64,000 nucleotides of DNA, from positions 25,677,981-25,741,980 of the forward strand of contig NC_083693.1 in NCBI RefSeq assembly GCF_033118175.1, in the 5' to 3' direction. The DNA comes from Dama dama. Taxonomy: Eukaryota > Chordata > Mammalia > Artiodactyla > Cervidae. This document shows, in pieces, positions 1 through 11,147 of this stretch. Both the position numbers and the translations under genes were made by a program. Every line of letters starts with the position of its first letter. Position 1 is the stretch's first letter. The notes below the pieces were generated by a model. That model saw only the letters and a program-made list of their open reading frames with translations. It ran no database searches and was not told the DNA's origin.

Positions 1-310
1 GCTTTTAAAGGAATCCCCATACTGTTCTCCATGGTGGCTGCATCAATTTAGATTCCCACCAACAGCACACATTTTCTCCTTATCCTCTCCAGCATTTATT
101 GCTTGTAGATTTTTTGATGATGGCTATTCTGATTGGTGTGAAATGATACCTCATTGTAGTTTTGATTTGCATTTCTCTAATAATGAGTGATGTTGAGCAT
201 CTTCGTGTGTTTACTGGCCATCTTTCTTTTTTGGAGAAATGTCTATTTAGGTAATCTGCCCATTTTTTGATTGGATGGTTTGTTTTTCTAATATTGAGCT
301 GCATGAGCTA
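1..310 (-). mobile_element. L1 LINE fragment (ORF2 3' part), runs off left edge
   Basis: The reverse complement reads the end of the L1 ORF2 product, with the peptides '[19 protein letters not shown]' and '[11 protein letters not shown]' that are universal in mammalian L1. The frame is broken, so this is a dead copy. It corresponds to the region also seen in the younger L1 at 4093-5941. Confidence 0.9.
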
Positions 311-835
311 ATAAATTATTTTTATCTCCACATTCCAACTTTGTCTTGAACATCTTTCATATCTGATCTATACTTGTGAAAATTATAAGTACCTTTGATG
401 GATCAACTGTAGTGTTACTTTTCAAAGAAAGCCTCTTTTGATAAATTGTATAGATGATACTTCTCTTTCTCTTCTGAAGTAGCATCTAAGAATTTGTACC
501 TCTCTCTTAAATCATCCATGCTTTGCTTTGTCATAAGTTGTTCTTTATTTTTCAATAGACCTTTACTGGGTAGGGAGAATCCCAAAATAAATATGACATG
601 GTCCTTGTCCTCGCAGAACTCACTGTATCTAGAGGAACTAGATAGACACCTGAGATTCTCCTGAAAATTACAGACCCTTTCTTTAGATAATCATACATAT
701 GCAATTTAATGAAGCATTTAAACCTTCGATTTGCCCACAGTTTGAATACAAATCTATGCCATGTGATTGCTCAGTTTGACATGTCAGCAAATAATTATAA
801 AGTACTATTATAAACGAAGATATAGCAACATGCCC
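311..835. other. No gene; possible L2/MIR relic near 575-650
   Basis: AT-rich sequence without a convincing gene. The stretch around 575-650 (stored-product style 'gacatggtccttgtcctcgcag' region) resembles the common L2/MIR-class relic phrase about losses of tail sequence, but it is too short to assign a family. Confidence 0.35.
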
Positions 836-970
836 GGGGAATTCCCTGGCAGTCTAGTAGTCAGGACTCTGCTCTCCCTGCCAAGGGCCTGGATTGAATA
901 CCAGGTCAGGGAACACAAACAGAACATTGCATCCAAAAAACAAACAAACCAAAAAATCACAAACAAATAA
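836..970 (+). mobile_element. CHR-type tRNA-Glu SINE
   Basis: Begins with a 'gggaattccctggcagtc' start and retains a degraded B-box-like 'ggattgaataccaggtcaggg' area and an A-rich tail. This is the tRNA-Glu derived SINE of cetartiodactyls. Any frame across it is SINE sequence. Confidence 0.8.
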
Positions 971-1549
971 AAACAACATGTAAAGTGTGTTATTCTTAGA
1001 AGAAAAGAAATTTCAAACAATCTCCAATCTTCTACAACCTTCTCTTCCTGAGTAATAGATTGTTTAGATAATTCAGACCAACCCTTGAGTTGGAGACAAT
1101 TAAAAAGACAGATAAAATATAAATAATTTTTTATAAAAAGCATCCATGTTCTAATGAAATAATGAACATTTAATGATCTGGGGGCAGAAGAGATGGGAAA
1201 TCCAGAGAGATGGCATGTCTACCCTCAAGGCATTTACTATTTTGAAGGCATGGCTGGAAAAATTAAGCTGTATGTTCTGTAGTCTTGCATGTCTAGGAGA
1301 ACAGGAGTTGGAATATAGGGCTTACCAAGAATGGGCACCCTGGTAAACTGCTCTCTGCTTTTGGGCTGAGACCTGAAGGGATGCTCACTAGAAATAAAGG
1401 TGAGTCATACACAAACTAACCTTCACATTGAGCCGTTCCTCAAGTCACCTGGGTGGTCCAGAAAATCCTAAGACTTGAACAGGCAATCTCAGATTCCTGG
1501 AGCTTCCAGGTGCCTGGGAGTAGCAAATTAAAATCCCCATCAGTGGAAG

Positions 1550-1785
1550 AAAATATCATCCTGGGCTTTACATTAATTCTACAAATAATTTGGAAACCAG
1601 GGACAAGGGGAGATAAATCAATGTGAGTAACCACCAGCAGAAACAGGGAATTATATTCAATATCCTGTGATAGACCATAATGGAAAAAAAAAGAATGTTT
1701 ATATGTATATAACTGAGTCATTTTGCTGTAGAGCAGAGATTGGTACAGCATTGTAAATCAACTGTATGTCAATAAAAAAATTTAG
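1550..1785 (+). mobile_element. L1 3' UTR fragment with A-rich end
   Basis: The right part carries the L1 3' end phrase with 'tcattttgctgtagagcag', 'acagcattgtaaatcaac' and 'caataaaaaaattta' in order, ending in an A-rich stretch near 1775. It lies on the + strand. Confidence 0.75.
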
Positions 1786-1800
1786 AAAAAGGAATACAAG

Positions 1801-2215
1801 GTTTTTGCTATATTCCAGAAACTAGAATTATCAGACACAGAATGTGAGAAAGCTTTGGTTATTACGTTCAAAGAGATTAAAGTCAAGTTTGAAAAATTTG
1901 GCCATGAACTATAATCTATATAATGTTATACAGCAGATTTAAAAGGGAACCAAATAGAAATTCTTGAACTGAAAAAATAAATAGCCAAAACTAAGAACTT
2001 GTTAGATTTAACTGTAGATTACACTTGGCTGAAGAAAGAATTGAAGACCAGGTCATAAGAAGCTATCTAGACTGAAGCATAAAAGGCAAAAAGATTAAAT
2101 ATGCTATGCTGAAGGGCAGGTAAGAGATAGAGAAGGTTTAGCAAGTATTAACATTGAAGTTCTGGAAGGACAGAAGAGAATGACACAGCAGCAGTTTTTC
2201 AAGAATTAATGATAG
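1801..2215 (+). mobile_element. HAL1/L1 ORF1 relic
   Basis: The sequence follows the ORF1 pattern of HAL1 and old L1 elements: 'ccaaatagaaattcttgaac' followed by 'ggctgaagaaagaattga', then 'aaaggcaaaaagatt' and 'agttctggaaggacagaaga'. Multiple indels and stops show it is long dead. It directly follows an L1 3' end, so the two are separate insertions or pieces of one rearranged relic. Confidence 0.65.
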
Positions 2216-2607
2216 AGTCCCAACCCTTTAATATACTGCTCAATTCCTTGATAATAGGAGTATCTTTCTCAAGTCTGTATTCCTGTAAGTACTTAGCACG
2301 AGTTTATTAAATGTTTGTTGAGTTTGTTAGGTGAGGAAACGTTCCTATATGTTCTATTCCATTTTAAATTTTTGAAATTATGTCAGAAGTTCTCTTAAAA
2401 TAGTATACTCTTTAAAACAATTCTATAAAATTACTGTTGTGGATATACATTCAAATATTGAAATTCCTGTATTTGCAGTTGTCACTTTAAAACTTAGAAC
2501 TAAACTTATGATTGACATGACAGTTGAAGATTAACCTCTCATTTGAAAACTGATGATTCATTTTTGACCCCCAAAATCCCCTCAGACTCAGGTTGGGCTG
2601 GGCTAAG

Positions 2608-2815
2608 TCACCCAGTCATGTCTGACTCTTTGCGACCCCATGGACTGTAGCCCGCTAGGCTCCTTGGTCCATGCGGATTCTCCAGGCAAGAATGCTGGAG
2701 TAGGTTGCCATGCCCTCCTTCAGGGGATCTTCCCAACCCAGGGATCGGACCCAGTTCTCCCACACTGGCCACATTGCAGGCAGATTCTTTACTGTCTGAG
2801 CTACCAGGGAAGCCT
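2608..2815 (-). mobile_element. Bov-tA SINE
   Basis: Antisense copy: begins with the BovB-derived part ('catgtctgactctttgcgac') and ends with the tRNA-like head ('ctaccagggaagcc'). Nearly full length. Confidence 0.9.
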
Positions 2816-2945
2816 CAAACTCATATATGATGATCATACTATGATTATACTACATTTCTCTTCCTGCTTTTTAAGTTTGACAGCAGCCTTTGGAAATGAG
2901 TTATAAAATTGTAATCTGGTCACACTAATTAGTATATTACATTCA

Positions 2946-3390
2946 CTTGTTGTTGTTCAGCAGCTAAGTCGTGTTCGATTTGCGACCCCATGGACTATAG
3001 CACGCCAGGCACCCTGTCCTTCACTATCTCCTGGAGTTTGGTCAAACTCACATCCATTGAGTTGGTGATGCCATCTAACCATCTCATCCTCTGTTGTCTC
3101 CTTCTTCTCCTGCCTTCAAGCTTTTCCAGCATCAGTGTATCTTCTAACGAGTCGGCCCTTGGCATCAGGTGGCCAAAGTATTGGAGCTTCAACTTCAGGA
3201 TCAGTCCTTCTAGTGAATATTCAGGGTTGACTTCCTTTAGGGTTGACTGATTTGATCTCCTTGTTGTTCAAGGGACTCTCAAGAGTCTTCTCCAGCACCA
3301 CAGTTGAAAAGCATCAATTTTTCGGCGCTCAGTCTTCTTTATGCTCCAACTCTCACATCTGTACATGACTACTGGAAAAACCATAGTATT
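2946..3390 (-). mobile_element. BovB (RTE) LINE 3' fragment
   Basis: Antisense BovB. From left to right it carries the BovB tail, the 'ggtggccaaagtattggagc' segment and, near 3360, 'catgactactggaaaaac'. The minus-strand peptides 'LQYFGHLMPRADSLEDTLM' and 'MRWLDGITNSMDVSLTKL' are the end of the BovB reverse-transcriptase reading. The copy is 5' truncated and frame-broken. Confidence 0.92.
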
Positions 3391-4082
3391 CTCTTTAATG
3401 ATATGGCATTCTGATAAGAAACTTCCTTTATTCCCTTTAAAATAGAGAAGAAAGATGATGTTTTATAGGTCCTCTGGGAAAGATATTTTGAGACACAAAT
3501 TTGCATGCAGGGAGTATACCGGGGAGTACCTCAGGTCCACACATGAAGGAATGAAGGAAGGAAGACTGGGCAGGGGGAGGGATGAAATGCAAGGTAGTCT
3601 CAACAAAGGCTCAAACTGATCCCAGAAGTGGTCCCAGAACCTGGATGGTCCTTTAGCCGTTGTCTCCTCCTGTGAGCAGGGGACTGGCCCTTTGTACCTT
3701 CTGCCCCACACCACTGACCAGTCACTAGTAATAGGCTGCTTCTAAACAGGGGACATGACCTTAGGGATCTCTTCACTTGACAGTAGTTCCCAAAGTGGGA
3801 CCCAGGTGAGAGCTGTCCATCACTATTGTCATTATTTGTCATTTCCTTTGGTTGGGTGGATGAGGGTCTCAGTCCTGAAGGGGAGACCAAAGAGGCATAC
3901 CTGGAGCATCCACTACAGGTGATAACTAGTAACACTGGGCATCAAGAAACTTAGGTTCAAATCCTGGCTTTGGAATTTGAAATGATGCAGTCTTGGGCAA
4001 AGCGTATAACTAACCCTCTGGCTCACAGTTTCCTCATATTTTCTTTTTTAAAGGAGTAGGAATGAGATCATATGTTCCTCAC
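3391..4082. other. No gene; MIR relic near 3950-4035
   Basis: No coding sequence is supported. The part around 3950-4035 ('caaatcctggctttg' and 'cttgggcaaagc' followed by 'cagtttcctcat') is the core and tail of a MIR SINE on the + strand. The remainder is unassigned. Confidence 0.5.
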
Positions 4083-5951
4083 AAAACAATAGTTTTTTTT
4101 TTTTTTTCAATTTCTCCTTTATTTATTTATTTTTTTCCAGTGGGTTTTGTCATACATTTATATGAATCAGCCATAGATTTACACGTATTCCCCATCCCGA
4201 TTCCCCCTCCCACCTCCCTCTCCACCCGATTCCTCTGGGTCTTCCCAGTGCACCAGGCCGGAGCACTTGTCTCATGCATCCCACCTGGGCTGGTGATCTG
4301 TTTCACCATAGATAATATACATGCTGTTCTTTCAAAACATCCCACCCTCACCTTCTCCCACAGAGTTCAAAAGTCTGTTCTGTACTTCTGTGTCTCTTTT
4401 TCTGTTTTGCATATAGGGTTATCGTTACCATCTTTCTAAATTCCATATATATGTGTTAGTATGCTGTAATGTTCTTTATCTTTCTGGCTTACTTCACTCT
4501 GTATAATGGGCTCCAGTTTCATCCATCTCATTAGGACTGGTTCAAATGAATTCTTTTTAATGGCTGAGTAATATTCCATGGTGTATATGTACCACAGCTT
4601 CCTTATCCATTCATCTGCTGATGGGCATCTAGGTTGCTTCCATGTCCTGGCTATTATAAACAGTGCTGCGATGAACATTGGGGTGCACGTGTCTCTTTCA
4701 GATCTGGTTTCCTCAGTGTGTATGCCCAGAAGTGGGATTGCTGGGTCATATGGCAGTTCTATTTCCAGTTTTTTAAGAAATCTCCACACTGTTTTCCATA
4801 GCGGCTGTACTAGTTTGCATTCCCACCAACAGTGTAAGAGGGTTCCCTTTCCTCCACACCCTCTCCAGCATTTATTGCTTGTAGACTTTTGGATAGCAGC
4901 CATCCTGACTGGCATGTAATGGTACCTCATTGTGGTTTTGATTTGCATTTCTCTGATAATGAGTGATGTTGAGCATCTTTTCATGTGTTTGTTAGCCATC
5001 TATATGTCTTCTTTGGAGAAATGTCTGTTTAGTTCTTTGGCCCATTTTTTGATTGGGTCATTTATTTTTCTGGAATTGAGCTTCAAGAGTTGCTTGTATA
5101 TTTTAGAGATTAATCCTTTGTCTGTTTCTTCATTTGCTATTATTTTCTCCCAATCTGAGGGCTGTCTTTTCACCTTACTTATAGTTTCCTTTGTAGTGCA
5201 AAAGCTTTTAAGTTTCATTAGGTCCCATTTGTTTATTTTTGCTTTTATTTCCAATATTCTGGGAGGTGGGTCATAGAGGATCTTGCTGTGATTTATGTCA
5301 GAGAGTGTTTTGCCTATGTTCTCCTCTAGGAGTTTTATAGTTTCTGGTCTTACATTTAAATCTTTAATCCATTTTGAGTTTATTTTTGTGTATGGTGTTA
5401 GAAAGTGTTCTAGTTTCATTCTTTTACAAGTGGTTGACCAGTTTTCCCAGCACCACTTGTTAAAGAGGTTGTCTTTTTTCCATTGTATATCCTTACCTCC
5501 TTTGTCAAAGATAAGGTGTCCATAGGTTCGTGGATTTATCTCTGGGCTTTCTATTCTGTTCCATTGATCTATATTTCTGTCTTTGTGCCAGTACCATACT
5601 GTCTTGATGACTGTGGCTTTGTAGTAGAGTCTGAAGTCAGGCAGGTTGATTCCTCCAGTTCCATTCTTCTTTCTCAAGATTACTTTGGCTATTCGAGGTT
5701 TTTCGTATTTCCATACAAATTGTGAAATTATTTGTCCTAGTTCTGTGAAAAATACCATTGGTAGCTTGATAGGGATTGCATTGAATCTATAGATTGCTTT
5801 GGGTAGAATAGCCATTTTGACAATATTGATTCTTCCAATCCATGAACATAGTATGTTTCTCCATCTGTTTGTGTCCTCTTTGATTTCTTTCATCAGTGTT
5901 TTATAGTTTTCTATGTATAGGTCTTTTGTTTCTTTAGGTAAAAACAATAGT
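4083..5951 (-). mobile_element. Young 5'-truncated L1 with target-site duplication; ORF2 open except for one amber codon
   Basis: A 1.85 kb antisense L1. It starts with a poly-T run (its poly-A tail, 4093-4107), passes through the 3' UTR and then ORF2. The target site 'aaaacaatag' occurs at 4083-4092 and again at 5942-5951, marking the insertion boundaries. On the minus strand ORF2 is open from the 5' truncation point near 5941 down to its normal stop near 4436, interrupted only by one TAG at 5000-5002 where a glutamine codon (CAG) is expected, by the surrounding 'KEDI-Q-MANKHMK' pattern. The C-terminal zinc-knuckle-like cysteine region (CWRGCG...LLHCWWEC) is intact. The reverse-transcriptase and endonuclease domains are missing, so it cannot move on its own. 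The first eight or so residues of the open frame at its left end come from flanking DNA. Confidence 0.93.
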
Positions 5952-6114
5952 TTGAATGCTACTTTCATGATTTTTTTTTTTTTTTCCTATTTTGAATCAA
6001 TGATACTATTGTTTACTTGGCACGATTTATTTCAGCAAATTTATTCATTTTAACTTAATGTTGCTTAAGGTGACACTTTATATATGACCATAAATATAGC
6101 AGTAGTGAAATAAA

Positions 6115-6427
6115 GTTAAGTGAAAGTCACCCAGACATGTCCAACTCTTTGTGACCCCATGGACTATACCATCCATGGAATTCTCTAGGCCAGAATACTG
6201 GAGTGGGTAGCCTTTCCCTTCTCCAGGGGATCTTCCCAACCCAGGAATCGAACCGGGGTCTTCTGCCTTGCAGGCAGATTCTTTACCACCAGAGCCACAA
6301 GGGAAGCCCAAGAATACTGGAGTGGGTAGCCTATTCCTTCTCCACTGGATCTTCCCAACCCAGGAACTGAACCAGAGTCTCTGCATTGCAGGTGGATTCT
6401 TCACCAACTGAGCTATCAGGGAAGTCC
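6115..6427 (-). mobile_element. Bov-A2 SINE (dimeric form)
   Basis: Antisense. The module containing 'gaatactggagtgggtagcc' to 'gaagccc' is present twice in tandem (about 6197-6309 and 6311-6427), which is the dimer layout of Bov-A2. Confidence 0.9.
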
Positions 6428-6469
6428 AAACTTAGTAAAAATAGAAAGTAGCCATGAAAATAAATATAT

Positions 6470-6745
6470 TGCATTTTTTTATTAAAAATTTTTTTTAATT
6501 GGAGGATAATTGCAGTTTACCATTTTGGGTTTCTTCCATACAACAGTGTGAATCAACTATAAGTACATGTATTTTGCCTCTCTCCTGAGCCTCCCTCCCA
6601 CTCCCCACCTCCATCCCCCTCCTCTAGGTCATCACAGAACATCAGGCTGTGTATAGGCTCCCTGTTATATAGCTCTTCCTACTATATATTTTATACATAT
6701 AAGATGTGTAACTATCATATGTAAAAATATATTTCATATAAACAA
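6470..6745 (-). mobile_element. L1 3' UTR fragment
   Basis: Antisense L1 3' UTR: the 'ttaattggaggataattgc' start, the pyrimidine-rich 'cctccctcccactccccacc' block and 'aggtcatcacagaacatcag' occur in the usual order. Confidence 0.85.
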
Positions 6746-6825
6746 TGCGGTGCTGTTAAAATCCAGCTAGACACTCGCCTGTGGAGTCTCTGAGCTGAGG
6801 CCTTCTGTCTGCTTTCTGACATGTA

Positions 6826-7029
6826 AGTGTTACTTGCTCAGTTGTGTCAGACTCTTTGTGACCCCATGGACTGTAGTCTGCCAGGCTTGTCTGTCCATGG
6901 AATTCTTCAGGCACGAATGCTGGAGTGGGTCTCCATTCACTTCTTCAGGGGATCTTGTTGACCCAGGGATCGAACCTGGGTCTCTTGCATTGCAGGCAGA
7001 TTCCTTATCAACTGAGACAAAAGGGAAGC
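6826..7029 (-). mobile_element. Bov-tA SINE
   Basis: Antisense copy from 'gctcagttgtgtcagactc' to 'aagggaagccc', about full length. Confidence 0.9.
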
Positions 7030-7569
7030 CCTTGCTTTCTAAAAATATTAGCAACTATTGGAGAAGAATTGGAAATGTACTAACAACTGAGAATTTAACA
7101 GACATTTCTCCAAAGAAGAATAAGCATTTTACTGAAAAGAAGCATTTTTCTCTGAGTGATTCAGTGAAATTCAATGCTCTGTCTCTTGTGATGCCTAAAT
7201 CCAGGTCATATACTCTCAGCAGGAGATTTGTGACCTTCCAAGAAAATACTGCATTAGGTAGCCTTTAAGGTGAAATTGTATTATTCCATGATTCTCTTCT
7301 TGTGGGAAAGGAATATTAAAAGAGAAGATATTTATGAGTTATACTCTTCTTAAGGTCATACATCTATTAGACTGAGTGCCAAGTGGAAGCCTGAGGAATT
7401 AAATTTATTGGCTAGGGTTCCTAAAATTATGAGCACACCATATCTGGAATGTAGCTGTGATGATCAGCAATCAGAAGGCAATGCTTCAGCTCTCCTGATG
7501 CCCCTGGAAGAAAGAGCCTCTTGTGGATGGTAGACACTCCTTTCTTGAGTAGCTTAGCACAGCTCTGCG
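7030..7569. other. No gene or repeat recognised
   Basis: About 540 bases with no coding, RNA-gene or repeat signature that I can support. Confidence 0.4.
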
Positions 7570-7775
7570 TACTAAGTTGCTGTCGTCATGTCTGACTCTG
7601 ACACTATGGACCATAGCCCATCAGGCTCCTCTGTCCATGGGATTTCCCAGGCAAGAATACTGGAGTGGGTTGCCATGCCCTCCTCCAGGGGATCTTCCTG
7701 ACTCAGGGATCGAACCTGCGTCTCCTGTGGCTCCTGCACTGCAGGTGGATTCTTCACCACCTGAGCCACCGGGGA
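7570..7775 (-). mobile_element. Bov-tA SINE
   Basis: Antisense copy from 'aagttgctgtcgtcatgtc' to 'gagccaccgggga'; the junction area has a small insertion ('ctcctgtggctcctgcact'). Confidence 0.9.
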
Positions 7776-8221
7776 GAGGGGAACCACGCGACACCTAGTC
7801 CCTCTCCTCAGGGGAGGCTGATCTGAAGTATCACAGCACGTGGTCCTCTTATCTGGAGATCACCATTTTCTTGTTCAGTTGATGTTTCCCTCCTGACGAG
7901 GAGTTAGCCAGTTTATCCCAGTATGTTGACACATTAATAGGAGGGGCCTGGAAAATTCTACCTGTGATATCTTCCAGATATCAGACCCTATACCAGTTTG
8001 CCCAAACCTACTGGCCTGCTTTCAGGGTTCTGTCACCTCTGCACATGCTGATCACCATCAGGAGTAGAGATGGGAGCTTTCTCTGCATTTCAGCTGTATT
8101 CTAAGCTTACTAGGGTTACTACTCACGATTCTTTATTCAGCTATGGTGATAGATAGTTCATCCTAATCTTGGCATCTGTTTACCCCCAGATGTCAGGATT
8201 TGGCATCTCTTATTGACTTCA

Positions 8222-8445
8222 CCTTTTGCAAAGAGCCAACTCACTGGAAAAGACCCTGATGCTGAGAAAAATTGAAGGCAGGAGGAGAAGGGGATGGCAG
8301 AGGATGAGATGATTGGATGGCATCACCCACTCAATGGACATGATTTTGAGCAAACTCCGGGAGACAGTGAAGGACAGGGAAGCCTAGCATGCTGCAGTCC
8401 ATGGGGTCAGAGTCAAGTACGACTTAGCAACTGAACACAACACAC
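8222..8445 (+). mobile_element. BovB LINE 3' end
   Basis: Sense BovB: 'ccaactcactggaaaagacc', then 'ggcaggaggagaagggga', 'ggatggcatcacccactcaa', and a tail of 'gacttagcaactgaacac'. Only the last 220 bases are present. Confidence 0.9.
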
Positions 8446-9591
8446 TTTGAATTCAACTATACTGGCCAACAAGAGGATGGCTAGAATTCTATGTCTGTAC
8501 ACATTTCCTCCATAAACAAGTGAGGAAAATTATCATAAGGCATTCACCTTAGCGGGACCACCACCCTTCACTCAATTAGTTCTACATTCCGAATATATTC
8601 CCAAGCAATTGAAACTATCAGGGCTTTTTTGCTTGTATCATAAAAAAATGTATATCCATATATAAATAATGATGATGATGACATTTATCATCTTAATATC
8701 AGAGGAAGAAGAAGGCGAGTTGAAAGAGGAGGAGGTACAAGAAGAGGAGAGAAGCAGAGGGGAGAGACCCTGTAGCTTTCCACAACCTTTCAGCTTTTGA
8801 ATACAAATGCTTCCATGTGATGAATTTATCCCTTATGTTTTATAGCTCAAGTGCAACTGAACAAACTAGTATGTCTTATTCTCTTCTGGACCAGCCCCTT
8901 CTTTGCTCTTTTTACGGCTCTTTCTATCTCTTCTTGGTAGAGAGTCAGTCCTCACACCCCATTCAAGGAGGTCTGTTGATGTGAGTTAGTCGTATATGTA
9001 CAGTTTTATTTGGTGTGACTAGGAGTCACACGGAGTGTCTGAAGTTATGCTAGTATTTACAGAGTGGCCTGCCAACTCAGTCCTCTGTCTCTGTGGTTCT
9101 CATTGGGGAATCCCTTTGTTCTTTGCTTCTAAATGTCTGGCTCCCCATGCTGTTATTTAATTCTGGAAATGGCACAGGAACAAAATTTAAATGATAATAA
9201 TGTACAAATAAATATGTCTTTGAACCAATGTATGGATAACTTCCCTGGGACATTGTTGTGTTTGTTAATTGCTGGAATCTGCAGAGAGAATGGGATAGTT
9301 CACTCTGCAGTGAATTTGGTGCTTATGTTACATGTACTTGGCCTTTGTGAGATTTGGTTCAGAGAAGTCTTTTCAGGAAAGCTAATTTCCCATTACTCAG
9401 GACAAAAATGTGCTTGGATGCATTCCAAGCCACCCATGGTTAGAGCAGTTTTCATGCATGGTAACATACCATGGTGCATGGAGATGAAACACTGATTCAA
9501 TGCAGATGACCTCTGGACCTGTCTTGAGCCCTGATCAGCGCTAGGAAACCTCCATTTGATCTGGGATAATACCTATCTTTTTGGTTGACTC
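8446..9591. other. No gene supported; purine-rich tract at 8700-8768
   Basis: The + strand at 8700-8768 is almost wholly A and G, with GAA/GGA repeats. A 120-codon open frame at 9133-9495 has no family I recognise, no splice or promoter context, and no clear codon bias; I treat it as chance. Confidence 0.45.
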
Positions 9592-9811
9592 CAGTGATTG
9601 TCAACTAGGAATAATTTTGCCACGCAGGGGACATGGGCAATGTCTGGAGACAACTTTGATTGTCACAATTGTGGGAGATTTTACTGGTTAAACATCCTAT
9701 AATGCTTTGCGTCAATGCTGTTCAATGTCCTACAACACACAGGATCCGGCCCCCATCCAAAGAGTCGCCCAGTCTAAAAATGTCAACAATGCCAAGATTA
9801 TAGCCTTGCTG
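9592..9811 (+). mobile_element. MER20-like hAT-Charlie DNA transposon, full length
   Basis: The 220-base span matches the MER20 outline: 'cagtgattgtcaac' start, 'aggggacatgggcaatgtct' followed by 'ggagacaactttg', 'gttaaacatcctataatgc', and 'aaaatgtcaacaatgcca' near the end. MER20 is about 219 bases, so this is a whole non-autonomous element. It has no coding capacity. Confidence 0.75.
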
Positions 9812-10314
9812 TATTCAATCAGCCCTTTATTCATTTTACTAATTGAGGCTGAAAGTGAAGATGGCACGATACCAGATAGCATGGTGTAATTTGGTCCAAA
9901 TAATACTTTCTCTGAGAAGGGTAGTGATGCTCCCCTTGTTAATTCTTGGATTTGCTCATGGAAGAATCCAGCTAGTGAATCTCAGGACAGGCATTTTCTC
10001 TCCAGACCTACCTCCTCCTTGCTCCCACTAGCAGTGGGCTTCTGAGCCCTGAGAACCAATTGGCAGTGATCAGTGCAGCTTGCTTTGATGTCTTCCTGAG
10101 GCTGGAGGAACTGTTGAACTCTGTGAGTGACACATGCCTGGAGGCAAAGTGTATTATAATTCACAAATGGGAGAAGGAGACCAAATAGAGTTGATTAAAA
10201 ATAGAACACACTGTGGGAAACATTTGGGGTCCAAAAATCATTCAGGAAGCAAAGGTATGCTTGCCAAGATCGAGCTGTGCCAAAAATGAAGATGGCCAGG
10301 CTGCCCTATGATTT

Positions 10315-10539
10315 ATGTGTGTGCGTGTTAAGTAACTTCATTCACATCCAACTCTTTGTGACCCTATGGACTGTAGTCTACCAGGCCCCTCTGTCCATGG
10401 GATACTCCAGGGAAGAATACTGGAGTGGGTTGCCATGCCTTCCTCCAGGGAATCTTCCCGACCCAGGGATCAAACTCGTGTCTTGTAGGTCTGCATTGGC
10501 AGGTAAGCTCTTTACCAGTAGTGCCACCTGGGAAGCCTT
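10315..10539 (-). mobile_element. Bov-tA SINE
   Basis: Antisense copy flanked by an imperfect duplication: 'ctatgattt' at 10306-10314 and 'ctatggttt' at 10540-10548. Confidence 0.9.
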
Positions 10540-10547
10540 CTATGGTT

Positions 10548-10743
10548 TGCAGTTTATTATAAAATAGGCTTTTGATCATTTTGTGCAACTATAGGCTAGT
10601 ATAAGTGTTCTGAGCTTGTTGAAGATAGGCTAGGCTAAGCTATGATGTTTGGGAGGTTAGGTGTATTTAATGCATTTTGCACTTCTGATGTTTTCAACTT
10701 AGAATTCCAGGATGTAACCCCATTTAAGTTGAGAATGATCTGT
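10548..10743 (+). mobile_element. Old Tigger-like DNA transposon fragment, 3' part
   Basis: Carries 'tttattataaaataggct', 'gataggctaggctaagctat' and a terminal stretch with 'ggatgtaaccccatttaag'. These occur in order in an old palindromic-ended mammalian DNA element whose family I place with Tigger/mariner only tentatively. A partly overlapping second copy is at 11148-11549. Confidence 0.5.
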
Positions 10744-11147
10744 AGATGTTTGATGAATATTCATCCATCTTCCCCACTGCATCCTGTGAATAGGAGCTCA
10801 CAGGAGAAGATAAAATAGAAAGGTTTTACAAAGAACTGTGGTCCTCTGTGATTTTTATCCTGTTCTTACTTTTTCTGCATGATGGTTAGACTGTAGAGCT
10901 TAATTTTGATCTGCCAGTGAGGCCAGATCTGCCAGTGACTGGCCAGATGTTGGGTTTAACTCCAGAGAGAGTTGAATTTCCATTCTAGTTCTACTACTCA
11001 TAAGCTGTGTGCTCCTAGGTGAGTTATCTAGCTTCCTTAAACCTCAGTTCTCCCTTCAATGTGATGCAGAAAATGCTATCTACCTGCTGTGAAAATGAAA
11101 AGCGATATCGTTTGTGAACCTGCTAGCACAATTTTGGCACACATGAC
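10744..11147. other. MIR relic (about 10970-11110), otherwise unassigned
   Basis: The part with 'ttctactactcataagctg', 'gagttatctagcttcctt' and 'aaacctcagttctccc' is a + strand MIR core and tail. Nothing else is recognised. Confidence 0.5.

Noticed and set aside
5000..5968. 322-codon minus-strand open frame
   Set aside because: It is the C-terminal half of L1 ORF2 in a truncated insertion, and its first residues come from flanking DNA. Not a host gene.
9133..9495. 120-codon plus-strand open frame
   Set aside because: No family or codon signal recognised; the length is not surprising for 64 kb read in six frames.
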